DNA of 11,099 bases from Thermoplasmata archaeon (GTDB lineage Archaea > Thermoplasmatota > Thermoplasmata > Thermoplasmatales > Thermoplasmataceae), in NCBI GenBank assembly GCA_021810575.1, contig JAJZIN010000019.1, forward strand, positions 1 to 11,099, given 5' to 3'. This document shows positions 1 to 6,194 of this stretch, in pieces. The first letter of the stretch is position 1, and each line of letters opens with the position of its first letter. Under the pieces are notes generated by a model. The model was given only the letters and a program-made list of their open reading frames with translations, had not been told where the DNA came from and did no database searches. Both the position numbers and the translations under genes were made by a program.

Positions 1-1545
1 GAACTTCAGGAAAATCCAGAAACAATAAATGGAGGTGCTCAGCCACTGAGACTTACCGTTATAGTTGAAGATGATCTTTCAGGTAAACTATTCCCTGGGG
101 ATAGAGTTACAATGGATGGGATATTGAGAGCAGAGCAAAAAATCTATTCAGGTAACCTTCTGACTGAGTTCAATATATTTCTTTACGCAATAAACTTTAG
201 AAAAACCACAAAAGAACTGGAGGAAATTAAAATCAGTGATGCGGAGGAAGAGAGCATAAGGGAGCTCTCAAGGGATCCTAAAATCATAGACAAGCTCGCG
301 GACTCCATAGCACCAACAATCTATGGTCTTGATAATATTAAGAAAACTCTAGTTCTGCAGATGTTTGGGGGAGTCAGGAAATTCATGAAGGACGGCACCA
401 TAATAAGAGGTGATATACACATACTGATGGTTGGTGATCCAGGAACTGCAAAATCACAGCTTTTAAGGTATATGTCTGAAATATCACCAAGAGGTGTTAT
501 GGCAATTGGAAAGGGTTCCAGTGCAGCCGGACTGACCGCCGCCGCAGTGAGGGATGAATTTGGAGAAGGTAGATGGACACTGGAGGCAGGAGCACTTGTT
601 CTGGCTGATAACGGATTCGTGTCCATAGATGAACTTGATAAGATGGATGAAAGAGATACTTCCGCCATGCATGAGGCAATGGAACAGCAAACTGTAACTA
701 TCTCAAAAGCAGGAATTATGGCAACACTTAAATCAAGGTGTTCTGTTCTGGCAGCCGCAAATCCAAAGAATGGAAGATTTGATGCCGAGGAGGATTTCAT
801 GAAGCAGTTAGATTTCCCACTCCCACTCATTTCAAGGTTCGATGTTATCTTCAAGCTTATAGACAATCCTGATCAGGAAAGGGACAAGAACCTTGCAGAT
901 CACGTTCTGGAGGTTCACAGACTTGGAGAAATTTTCAAGAGTATGGAAATGAATAATGTTGAGGACGGTAGCATTGGTGATAACGAAAGAAAATATGAAC
1001 CACCAATTCCAAGGGAGATGCTGAGAAAATATGTCGCTTACGCAAAGGGACATATAATCCCAAGACTTACAGACGAGGCAATGGAATATCTGAGTCAGGA
1101 GTATGTTCTTACAAGAAACACAGGTCACCAGATAGGTAAATACAAGTCCGTTCCTATAACTGCAAGACAGCTGGAGTCAACCATAAGGCTCGCTGAGGCG
1201 GCAGCAAAGGCAAGATTATCCGAATTTGTTTCAATCGACGATGCTATGCTTGCGAAGAGAATAGTGGATTCATACCTCAAGGATGTGGCAAGCGATGATG
1301 AAGGAGTAGACATAGATCTTCTGATGACTGGAACCAGTGCAAGGCAGAGATCAGATCTTGAAATTATTTATGAGATAATAGCTGATTTGAAAGGTTCTGA
1401 TGGAAGCCTTGTAAAGGAACAGGATATTCTGAGATCAGCAATGGAAAGAGGTATCCCAAGGGAAAAGTTTGCAAAATCACTGGAGAGAGCAAGAGAAACA
1501 GGCTATCTCTACAGCCCAGGACCTGGATATATAGACAGGGTGTGA
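1..1545 (+). CDS. mcm: Replicative DNA helicase MCM, C-terminal part (5' end outside window)
   Basis: This is the ATP-driven 3'-5' helicase of the archaeal replication fork, which works as a hexameric ring. The frame is open from base 1, so the ATG at 112 is internal. The 514 visible residues compare with roughly 650-700 in the family; most of the N-terminal DNA-binding domain is missing. The first residues (LQENPE, then PGDRV) match the loop joining the N-terminal and AAA+ domains. Counting from the ATG at 112, Walker A is GDPGTAKS (108-115, bases 433-456), Walker B is SIDELDKM (171-178), sensor 1 is AAANP (214-218), the arginine finger is SRFD (241-244), and the sensor-2 region includes ITARQLE. 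A winged-helix tail occupies about residues 413-477. No intein interrupts the Walker A region. It is the first visible gene of a unit with the DUF424 and methyltransferase genes. The family call is certain. Confidence 0.98.
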   Translation, partial: ELQENPETINGGAQPLRLTVIVEDDLSGKLFPGDRVTMDGILRAEQKIYSGNLLTEFNIFLYAINFRKTTKELEEIKISDAEEESIRELSRDPKIIDKLADSIAPTIYGLDNIKKTLVLQMFGGVRKFMKDGTIIRGDIHILMVGDPGTAKSQLLRYMSEISPRGVMAIGKGSSAAGLTAAAVRDEFGEGRWTLEAGALVLADNGFVSIDELDKMDERDTSAMHEAMEQQTVTISKAGIMATLKSRCSVLAAANPKNGRFDAEEDFMKQLDFPLPLISRFDVIFKLIDNPDQERDKNLADHVLEVHRLGEIFKSMEMNNVEDGSIGDNERKYEPPIPREMLRKYVAYAKGHIIPRLTDEAMEYLSQEYVLTRNTGHQIGKYKSVPITARQLESTIRLAEAAAKARLSEFVSIDDAMLAKRIVDSYLKDVASDDEGVDIDLLMTGTSARQRSDLEIIYEIIADLKGSDGSLVKEQDILRSAMERGIPREKFAKSLERARETGYLYSPGPGYIDRV

Positions 1546-1549
1546 TAAA

Positions 1550-1855
1550 TTGAAGGCTTACAGGGCTAAACTAACACAGATAAGGGATGAAATACTTTTA
1601 AGTGCAGCGGATGAGGATCTCATAGGAAAGGAGCTAAGGGAAGGCATTCTTCACATTGACGTGAAGGAATCATTCTACGGTTCTACAAAGGTAACAGAAA
1701 AATTTCTGGCCGAAAGCATGAACATGTGCACAATAGGAAACTTTGTGGGTAAAAACACGGTGGAACTTGCAATAAAATGCAGGATTGTTGAAAGGGGAAA
1801 CATAATCACAATTTCAGGAGTACCACATGCACAGTTCGCTAAAATGATAAGGTGA
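1550..1855 (+). CDS. DUF424 family protein, TTG start
   Basis: A 101-residue protein of the archaeal DUF424 family, whose biochemical function is not established. Family-like stretches are LIGKELREG near residues 24-32, a DVKESFYG segment near 37-44, IGNFVGKNTVELAI in the second half, and the C-terminal ISGVPHAQ (about 88-95). The length is normal for the family, and no membrane segment or signal peptide is present. The start is TTG, four bases after the mcm stop; GTGAT at 1542-1546 can act as the 3' half of an archaeal Shine-Dalgarno sequence with 3 bases to the start. No in-frame ATG near the N-terminus would keep the conserved beginning. It is followed within 5 bases by the methyltransferase, so co-transcription with mcm is likely. 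A role linked to replication or translation would be guesswork. Confidence 0.88.
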   Translation: MKAYRAKLTQIRDEILLSAADEDLIGKELREGILHIDVKESFYGSTKVTEKFLAESMNMCTIGNFVGKNTVELAIKCRIVERGNIITISGVPHAQFAKMIR

Positions 1856-1856
1856 T
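1851..1856 (+). promoter_or_regulatory. Ribosome binding site deciding the methyltransferase start
   Basis: GGTGAT overlaps the DUF424 stop codon and lies 3 bases before CTG 1860. That is the spacing at which GTGAT precedes the DUF424 TTG start. A second purine-rich element, GGAGGT (1868-1873), ends one base before ATG 1875, too close to serve that ATG. The pair of sites therefore favours CTG 1860 as start. Confidence 0.5.
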
Positions 1857-1859
1857 GAT

Positions 1860-2528
1860 CTGGAAAAGGAGGTCATGGTCAGGGAGATATTCAAATCGAT
1901 CAGTACGAAATATGATTTTATCGACTCTTTGATGAGTTTTGGTATGGACAGGCGATGGAGAAAATTCGTGATAGATCTTCTGGACATCAGGCCTGGAATG
2001 CATGTGGAGGATATCGGTGCAGGATCGGGGAAGGTCACGGAGGAGATGCTGCGCAGAATACCTGATCTTATAATAGATGCAGTGGACCTAACAAAGGAAA
2101 TGTTCCCAGGTCCAATAAGAAATGTAAATTTCACTGTTGCATCAGCAGAGAAATTACCATTTGAGGATGAAAAGTTTGATAGGTGTGTTTCATGTTTTCT
2201 TACAAGAAATATTCCAACCCTGCAGAATTATCTGGACGAATCCTACAGAACACTGAAGCCTGGAGGTATATTCTGCAACATGGATATATTCGATCCTGGA
2301 AAAAGCTTTATTGCACCTGCTTTTAGAATATATTTTTACAGGTTAGTGCCACCAGTAATGAACAGGGTGTCCCACACAGAGGCATATACATACCTTGCAA
2401 ATTCAGTTAAAAATTTTGTCACACCAATTCAGTTCTCACAGATGATGAAGAAATCCGGATACAGGAATGTGGAGACTTTCAGATTAGGAGCTGGTTCTGT
2501 ATATATACACAGAGGTATAAAGGATTAA
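1860..2528 (+). CDS. UbiE/MenG-like SAM-dependent methyltransferase
   Basis: A class I SAM-dependent methyltransferase of the UbiE/MenG (demethylmenaquinone C-methyltransferase) group; the likely role is the last methylation of menaquinone, a quinone used by Thermoplasmatales. Residues counted from CTG 1860 (222 aa): STKYDFIDSLMSFGMDRRWR near 15-34 is the characteristic N-terminal block; VEDIGAGSGK (49-58) is SAM motif I; PFEDEKFD (about 100-107) leads into RNIPTLQNYL; LKPGG (132-136) is motif III-like. The C-terminal part (YTYLANSVKNF, MMKKSGYRNVE, LGAGSVYIH) follows the UbiE pattern. Starting at ATG 1875 would give 217 aa and keep all motifs; CTG 1860 is preferred because only it has a properly spaced ribosome binding site, and a stop at 1848-1850 excludes anything further upstream. 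Another small-molecule substrate is possible. Confidence 0.87.
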   Translation: MEKEVMVREIFKSISTKYDFIDSLMSFGMDRRWRKFVIDLLDIRPGMHVEDIGAGSGKVTEEMLRRIPDLIIDAVDLTKEMFPGPIRNVNFTVASAEKLPFEDEKFDRCVSCFLTRNIPTLQNYLDESYRTLKPGGIFCNMDIFDPGKSFIAPAFRIYFYRLVPPVMNRVSHTEAYTYLANSVKNFVTPIQFSQMMKKSGYRNVETFRLGAGSVYIHRGIKD

Positions 2529-2550
2529 TCGGAATTAGAAATTAGTAACG

Positions 2551-2562
2551 TTTTTAAATTTT
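2551..2562 (+). terminator. Oligo-T terminator candidate after the methyltransferase gene
   Basis: A run of five Ts continuing into AAATTTT lies 23 bases after the stop codon at 2528. Archaeal RNA polymerase terminates at T-rich stretches without a required hairpin, and none is seen here. The same stretch (TTTTTAAATTTTATAT) could instead serve as an upstream TATA element, so the call is tentative. Confidence 0.35.
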
Positions 2563-2571
2563 ATATCACAG

Positions 2572-2583
2572 ATTAATATTAAT
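2572..2583 (+). promoter_or_regulatory. 12-bp perfect AT palindrome upstream of trpB
   Basis: ATTAATATTAAT is a perfect palindrome 54-65 bases before the trpB start codon. ATTAAT recurs at 2601-2606 inside CATTAATG (2600-2607, itself a palindrome), which abuts the TATA box in the position of the TFB-recognition element. Between them AATTATA occurs twice, exactly 10 bp apart (2581 and 2591). The placement suits an operator, but A/T-only symmetry arises easily in such DNA. Confidence 0.3.
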
Positions 2584-2607
2584 TATATTGAATTATAAGC
2601 ATTAATG

Positions 2608-2616
2608 TATAAATAT
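2608..2616 (+). promoter_or_regulatory. TATA box of the trp operon (leaderless start)
   Basis: TATAAATAT is centred 25 bases before ATG 2637. Archaeal TATA boxes lie about 25-27 bases upstream of the transcript start, so transcription should begin at or within a few bases of the start codon. There is no Shine-Dalgarno-like sequence between the box and the ATG, which agrees with a leaderless mRNA. Confidence 0.7.
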
Positions 2617-2636
2617 GAACATTACATTACTGTATT

Positions 2637-3878
2637 ATGTACGAAATAGCAAAGGAGGAAATAATACCAAGAAAATGGTATAATATAGCCCCTGATCTTC
2701 CAGAACCACTTTCACCGCCAAGAGATCACGATACTGAGAAATCATCAATAGACCTTCTAAACAGGATACTGCCAAAGGAGATACTCAGGCAGGAATTCAC
2801 GTCAAGCAGATATGAGAATATACCGGATGAGGTTATAGAGCAGTATTTACAGATTGGAAGGCCCACGCCCCTGGTTAGGGCATTAAACATGGAAAAGTTG
2901 CTTAATTTCAGGGGGAAAATATTCTTCAAAAATGAAGGAGCTACTGCCACAGGTTCTCACAAGATAAATACCGCACTCCCACAGGCCTATTATGCAGGAA
3001 AGGAGGGTGTGGAGGAAGTTGTGACAGAAACAGGTGCAGGTCAGTGGGGAACAGCCACTGCCCTTGCAGCCACCCTGAACAGAATCAGATCTACTATCTT
3101 CATGGTAAGGGTGAGTTATGATCAGAAACCGTTGAGAAAGAAGATCATAAAACTCTATGGTGGAAATACATATGCAAGTCCAAGTAATCTGACAGAATAC
3201 GGAAGGAAGGTTCTTTCTGAAAATCCAGAACATCCCGGAACTCTGGGTATTGCAATCAGTGAGGCTGTGCAGTATGCTCTGGATCATGATCTGAAATATA
3301 TGATGGGGAGTGTGGAAAATTCAGTAATAACACATCAGAGTGTGATCGGGCAGGAAACAAAAAAGCAGCTGGAGGCAATAGGAGAAAAGGTTGATACACT
3401 CATTGGCTGTGTTGGTGGAGGAAGTAACTTTTCAGGCTTCACATTTCCATTTGTTGGAAGCGATACAGAAATGATTGCAACTGCTGCCAGTGAGGTTCCG
3501 AAGTTCAGTAAGGGTGATTACAAATATGATCTCATAGACACAGCAGGTATAATGCCAGAATTAAAAATGTTGTCACTTGGAGCTGATTTTGTTCCACCAT
3601 CCATCTATGCAGGAGGGTTGAGATATCACGGCGCAGCTCCTGCTTTATCACTTCTGATAAAAAATGGGAGAATCAAGACAGATGAGGTTACAGAAGAGAG
3701 AAGCATGCAGGCAATGGAATTGTTTGCAAGAACACAGGGTATAGTACCAGCACCAGAATCATCGCACGCAATTGCAACTGTTATTGATTACTGCAGGAAC
3801 CCTGAAAATCAGGGAAAAACCGTGGTATTTAATCTCAGCGGACATGGGTTGCTCGACCTTTCCATAATAAGGGATTAG
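2637..3878 (+). CDS. trpB: Tryptophan synthase beta chain, TrpB2 type
   Basis: This PLP enzyme condenses indole with L-serine to give tryptophan, the last pathway step, normally with TrpA. Key features in its 413 aa: a long N-terminal extension with [13 protein letters not shown] (13-25); GRPTPL (74-79); TGSHKINTA (105-113) with the PLP lysine K109; ETGAGQWG (131-138) with the catalytic glutamate E131; the phosphate-binding loop [10 protein letters not shown] (258-267); PESSHA (373-378); and LSGHG (400-404). QWG in place of QHG, SGHG in place of SGRG and the long N-terminus place it in the TrpB2 subfamily, not the common TrpB1. It is the first gene of the operon; ATG 2637 has no ribosome binding site but a TATA box at the leaderless distance. 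trpA begins one base after its stop. No second trpB is in the window. Confidence 0.97.
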   Translation: MYEIAKEEIIPRKWYNIAPDLPEPLSPPRDHDTEKSSIDLLNRILPKEILRQEFTSSRYENIPDEVIEQYLQIGRPTPLVRALNMEKLLNFRGKIFFKNEGATATGSHKINTALPQAYYAGKEGVEEVVTETGAGQWGTATALAATLNRIRSTIFMVRVSYDQKPLRKKIIKLYGGNTYASPSNLTEYGRKVLSENPEHPGTLGIAISEAVQYALDHDLKYMMGSVENSVITHQSVIGQETKKQLEAIGEKVDTLIGCVGGGSNFSGFTFPFVGSDTEMIATAASEVPKFSKGDYKYDLIDTAGIMPELKMLSLGADFVPPSIYAGGLRYHGAAPALSLLIKNGRIKTDEVTEERSMQAMELFARTQGIVPAPESSHAIATVIDYCRNPENQGKTVVFNLSGHGLLDLSIIRD

Positions 3879-3879
3879 G

Positions 3880-4614
3880 ATGAAACTGGCACTGTATTTT
3901 ACATTCCCATATCCCGATAGGGAAACATTTCAGAAATTCTTCGACCGTTCTCTCAAGCACAGATATGACTATCTGGAACTGGGGATACCAACAGACCACC
4001 CTTATTATGACGGCCCAGTGATCAGAAAGACCCATAGCAGGGCTAAGGCAAACTATTCTGAGGATATGTTAAGAAAAACAGTAGAAACTGCCACATCAAA
4101 GGGAATAAAAGTTTACACTCTTGTTTACTACAATCACTTCATAGGGAAGGAAAGGGAATTTCTGGGAAATCTGAAATCAATGGGATTCAGTGGAGCCATA
4201 ATCCCTGATCTGCTGACTGATTACTTTCCGGAAAGGAACAGTCTAATCGAAAAAATGGACTATTCTGGTCTTTCACTTATTCCATTTTTTACCTCTTCCA
4301 CTCCCGATATGGTAATCAGGGACATTGCATCCAGGACAAATGACTGGATCTATCACGGTTTACAGCCGTCAACTGGAATAAGAGTTCCTGTTAGTATTGA
4401 TCTTATGGTAAAAAGAATTAAAGAACTGTGCCCTGGACGTGAGCTGATATTTGGATTCGGAATTAACAGCTTAGAGGAGATCAGTGAACTTGGTAAATCT
4501 GGTGCAGACGGTATAGCAGTTGGTTCAAGTCTTGTTCCATTTATGGAAACAGGGGACATGGCTGGTTTTGACTCAAAAGTAAATATGCTGGAGGAGGGTC
4601 TCAATGGTATCTGA
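3880..4614 (+). CDS. trpA: Tryptophan synthase alpha chain (short, Sulfolobus-like)
   Basis: A TIM-barrel lyase that cleaves indole-3-glycerol phosphate to indole and glyceraldehyde 3-phosphate, handing indole to TrpB. Its 244 aa is slightly shorter than the usual ~265. Visible markers: LELGIP (32-37) with the catalytic glutamate E33; YDGPVIRK (43-50) with the indole-contacting aspartate D44; IPDLL near 110; a TGIR loop after GLQPS; GFGINS and ADGIAVGSS in the C-terminal phosphate-binding region. The loop between ELGIP and DGPVI departs from the common SDPLADGP pattern and resembles the Sulfolobus TrpA, known to partner TrpB2a. The N-terminal strand (LYFTFPYPD) replaces the usual TAGDP-like motif. 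It starts one base after the trpB stop, so translational coupling is likely, and its last 11 bases overlap trpD. Confidence 0.95.
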   Translation: MKLALYFTFPYPDRETFQKFFDRSLKHRYDYLELGIPTDHPYYDGPVIRKTHSRAKANYSEDMLRKTVETATSKGIKVYTLVYYNHFIGKEREFLGNLKSMGFSGAIIPDLLTDYFPERNSLIEKMDYSGLSLIPFFTSSTPDMVIRDIASRTNDWIYHGLQPSTGIRVPVSIDLMVKRIKELCPGRELIFGFGINSLEEISELGKSGADGIAVGSSLVPFMETGDMAGFDSKVNMLEEGLNGI

Positions 4615-5623
4615 AACCGTAATGAAGATAATAGAAGGAAGTCAAATAGATGAAAGTGAGATGGAAGAGTTACCTGCCTATCTCTGCAGAGAAGAAATAA
4701 ATGATTCAGAAAGGGCTGCATTTCTTTCTGCAATCCATGTTAGGGGTGAGAATTTGAATGAGATATCTGGATTCTCTAAGGGACTCAGAAAACTTGCATC
4801 CGTTGGTGAATATTCAGGTTGCACTGATATTGTTGGAACTGGGGGAGACATGAAGGGAACCATAAATGTTAGCACTGCAGCATCCATAGTATGCAGTTCA
4901 CTTGGAATAGTCATGGGTAAACATGGAAACAGAAGCATAACTGGAAAGTCTGGAGGAGCAGATTTCATGGAAAGGGCAGGGTATAATTTTACAAGAAATG
5001 AAAATGAAATAAGGGCAGATTTAGCATCAAAAAATTTCGTGTTTCTTCTCGCCTCATTTTATAATGATGCATTCAAAAAATTCTCTCCGGTCCGAAAAAA
5101 ATTAGGTCACAGAACAATTTTTAATCTCATGGGGCCACTGACCAATCCCCTGAATCCTGGAAGAATAGTAATAGGCTGCACTGAACCACAGATAATTGAT
5201 ATTTTTTCAAACGTCATCAAAATGCAAAACAGGAAGGGCATAATAGTAATGGGTAACGACGGAATGGATGAAATTTCATTCAAGGGAAAGTCAACTCTAT
5301 CCTTTGTTGATAATAACATAAAGAGGAAGGAGATAGAAGCCAGTGAAATAACAGAGGGAAGAATAGATGAAGACGAGGTCACAGGTGAGAACAAAAATGA
5401 GATTTTTGTGAAAACACTTGCTGGTCTGAACGGCAAAAACGAGTCAGCAGCAAAATTCATAGCTCTCAATGCAGCCCCGTGTCTAATACTGAACGGCATC
5501 TCAATGGACATGAATGAAGGATATAAAATGGCATACAGGAGCATAAAGAATGGTTATGCCATAGAAAAGCTCAATGAGATAACAGGTGGGAAGGTAAAGG
5601 AGGCGATATCATCTGTTTTTTAA
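4604..5623 (+). CDS. trpD: Anthranilate phosphoribosyltransferase
   Basis: Transfers the phosphoribosyl group of PRPP to anthranilate, giving phosphoribosylanthranilate (second step from chorismate). The length of 339 aa is normal. Motifs: GTGGD (78-82) and NVST (88-91) for PRPP and metal binding, KHGNR (106-110), SGGADFMERAGYN (116-128), the PVRKKLGHRTIFN stretch (162-174), GPLTNP (177-182), and DGMDEIS later, matching the DE metal-binding motif. Where most homologues have HPA, this protein has NDA (154-156). GGAGGGT at 4593-4599 is a good ribosome binding site for ATG 4604, and the first 11 bases overlap trpA. The end overlaps trpF by 11 bases. It is a stand-alone protein, not fused to TrpG. 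The identification is secure. Confidence 0.97.
   Translation: MVSETVMKIIEGSQIDESEMEELPAYLCREEINDSERAAFLSAIHVRGENLNEISGFSKGLRKLASVGEYSGCTDIVGTGGDMKGTINVSTAASIVCSSLGIVMGKHGNRSITGKSGGADFMERAGYNFTRNENEIRADLASKNFVFLLASFYNDAFKKFSPVRKKLGHRTIFNLMGPLTNPLNPGRIVIGCTEPQIIDIFSNVIKMQNRKGIIVMGNDGMDEISFKGKSTLSFVDNNIKRKEIEASEITEGRIDEDEVTGENKNEIFVKTLAGLNGKNESAAKFIALNAAPCLILNGISMDMNEGYKMAYRSIKNGYAIEKLNEITGGKVKEAISSVF
5599..5607 (+). promoter_or_regulatory. Ribosome binding site that decides the trpF start
   Basis: GGAGGCGAT differs at one base from the archaeal consensus GGAGGTGAT and ends 5 bases before CTG 5613. It lies inside the 3' end of trpD. It is the strongest such site in the operon and supports initiation at CTG. 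Confidence 0.7.
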
Positions 5624-6194
5624 AATATGTGGTGTTACAAACATTGAAGACGCAAAAATTGCCAGTGACTCGGGAGCTGCCATAATAGGAGTTGTTCTTT
5701 CGGATCTATCACCCAGAAAAGGATCAATGGAACTGGTGAAGGAACTAAAGGAATATGGAATGAACGTTGCCTCAGTTTATACAGATCTGGAAACATCATT
5801 GAAATATGACTCGGGAGAAGATTATGCTCAACTGCACTTTCCAAACTCCGCTCAGGATATGGAAAAAGTAAGAGAGGATGGAAGAAAGATAATCTCAGTT
5901 ATTGATGTCGATCGAGAGGTAATAGAATCAGACACAATGAGGGAAAGATCACATAATGCAGATCTTGTACTTCTTGAAAGCAGGAGTGGCATAGTAGATA
6001 AGATGAGTGATATAGAACCCTTCTTAAATAAGAAGGTCGGTGTTGCGGGAAAAATAAATATAGAAAATTTAAAAAAAATTATGGATTACCATCCAGGATT
6101 TATAGACGCAAGCAGTGGGCTCGAAGCATATCCTGGCAAAAAAGATGCTTCTAAGATCAGGAACTTTTTCAGGGAGGCTGGATATGGAAAGTGA
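5613..6194 (+). CDS. trpF: Phosphoribosylanthranilate isomerase, CTG start
   Basis: A TIM-barrel isomerase converting phosphoribosylanthranilate to carboxyphenylamino-deoxyribulose phosphate. The first in-frame ATG (5727) lies 38 codons inside and would remove the conserved first strand, FFKICGVTNIEDA (2-14), which carries the catalytic cysteine C6. Upstream, the frame is closed by TAA at 5595-5597, and the only plausible initiator is CTG 5613, 5 bases after GGAGGCGAT. This gives 193 aa, a normal length. Other markers: AQLHF (72-76), VLLES (119-123), DASSGLEAYPGKKD (165-178). The general-acid aspartate expected in the VLLD strand appears to be glutamate (E122). It overlaps trpD by 11 bases and trpE by 11 bases. 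Identity is secure; CTG as start is strongly implied though not proven. Confidence 0.93.
   Translation: MFFKICGVTNIEDAKIASDSGAAIIGVVLSDLSPRKGSMELVKELKEYGMNVASVYTDLETSLKYDSGEDYAQLHFPNSAQDMEKVREDGRKIISVIDVDREVIESDTMRERSHNADLVLLESRSGIVDKMSDIEPFLNKKVGVAGKINIENLKKIMDYHPGFIDASSGLEAYPGKKDASKIRNFFREAGYGK

Noticed and set aside
321..866. A 181-codon frame on the minus strand inside mcm, and similar long antisense frames throughout the trp genes.
   Set aside because: They are antisense shadows of strongly conserved genes, show no recognisable domains and have no promoters or ribosome binding sites of their own.
112..1545. Treating ATG 112 as the true mcm start.
   Set aside because: The same frame continues upstream to base 1 with conserved MCM residues (LQENPE, PGDRV), so the gene is cut by the window edge.
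6115..6183. Extending trpE upstream to the in-frame ATG at 6115.
   Set aside because: This would overlap trpF by 80 bases, has no good ribosome binding site, and the added residues show no TrpE similarity; ATG 6184 has GGAGG at proper spacing.
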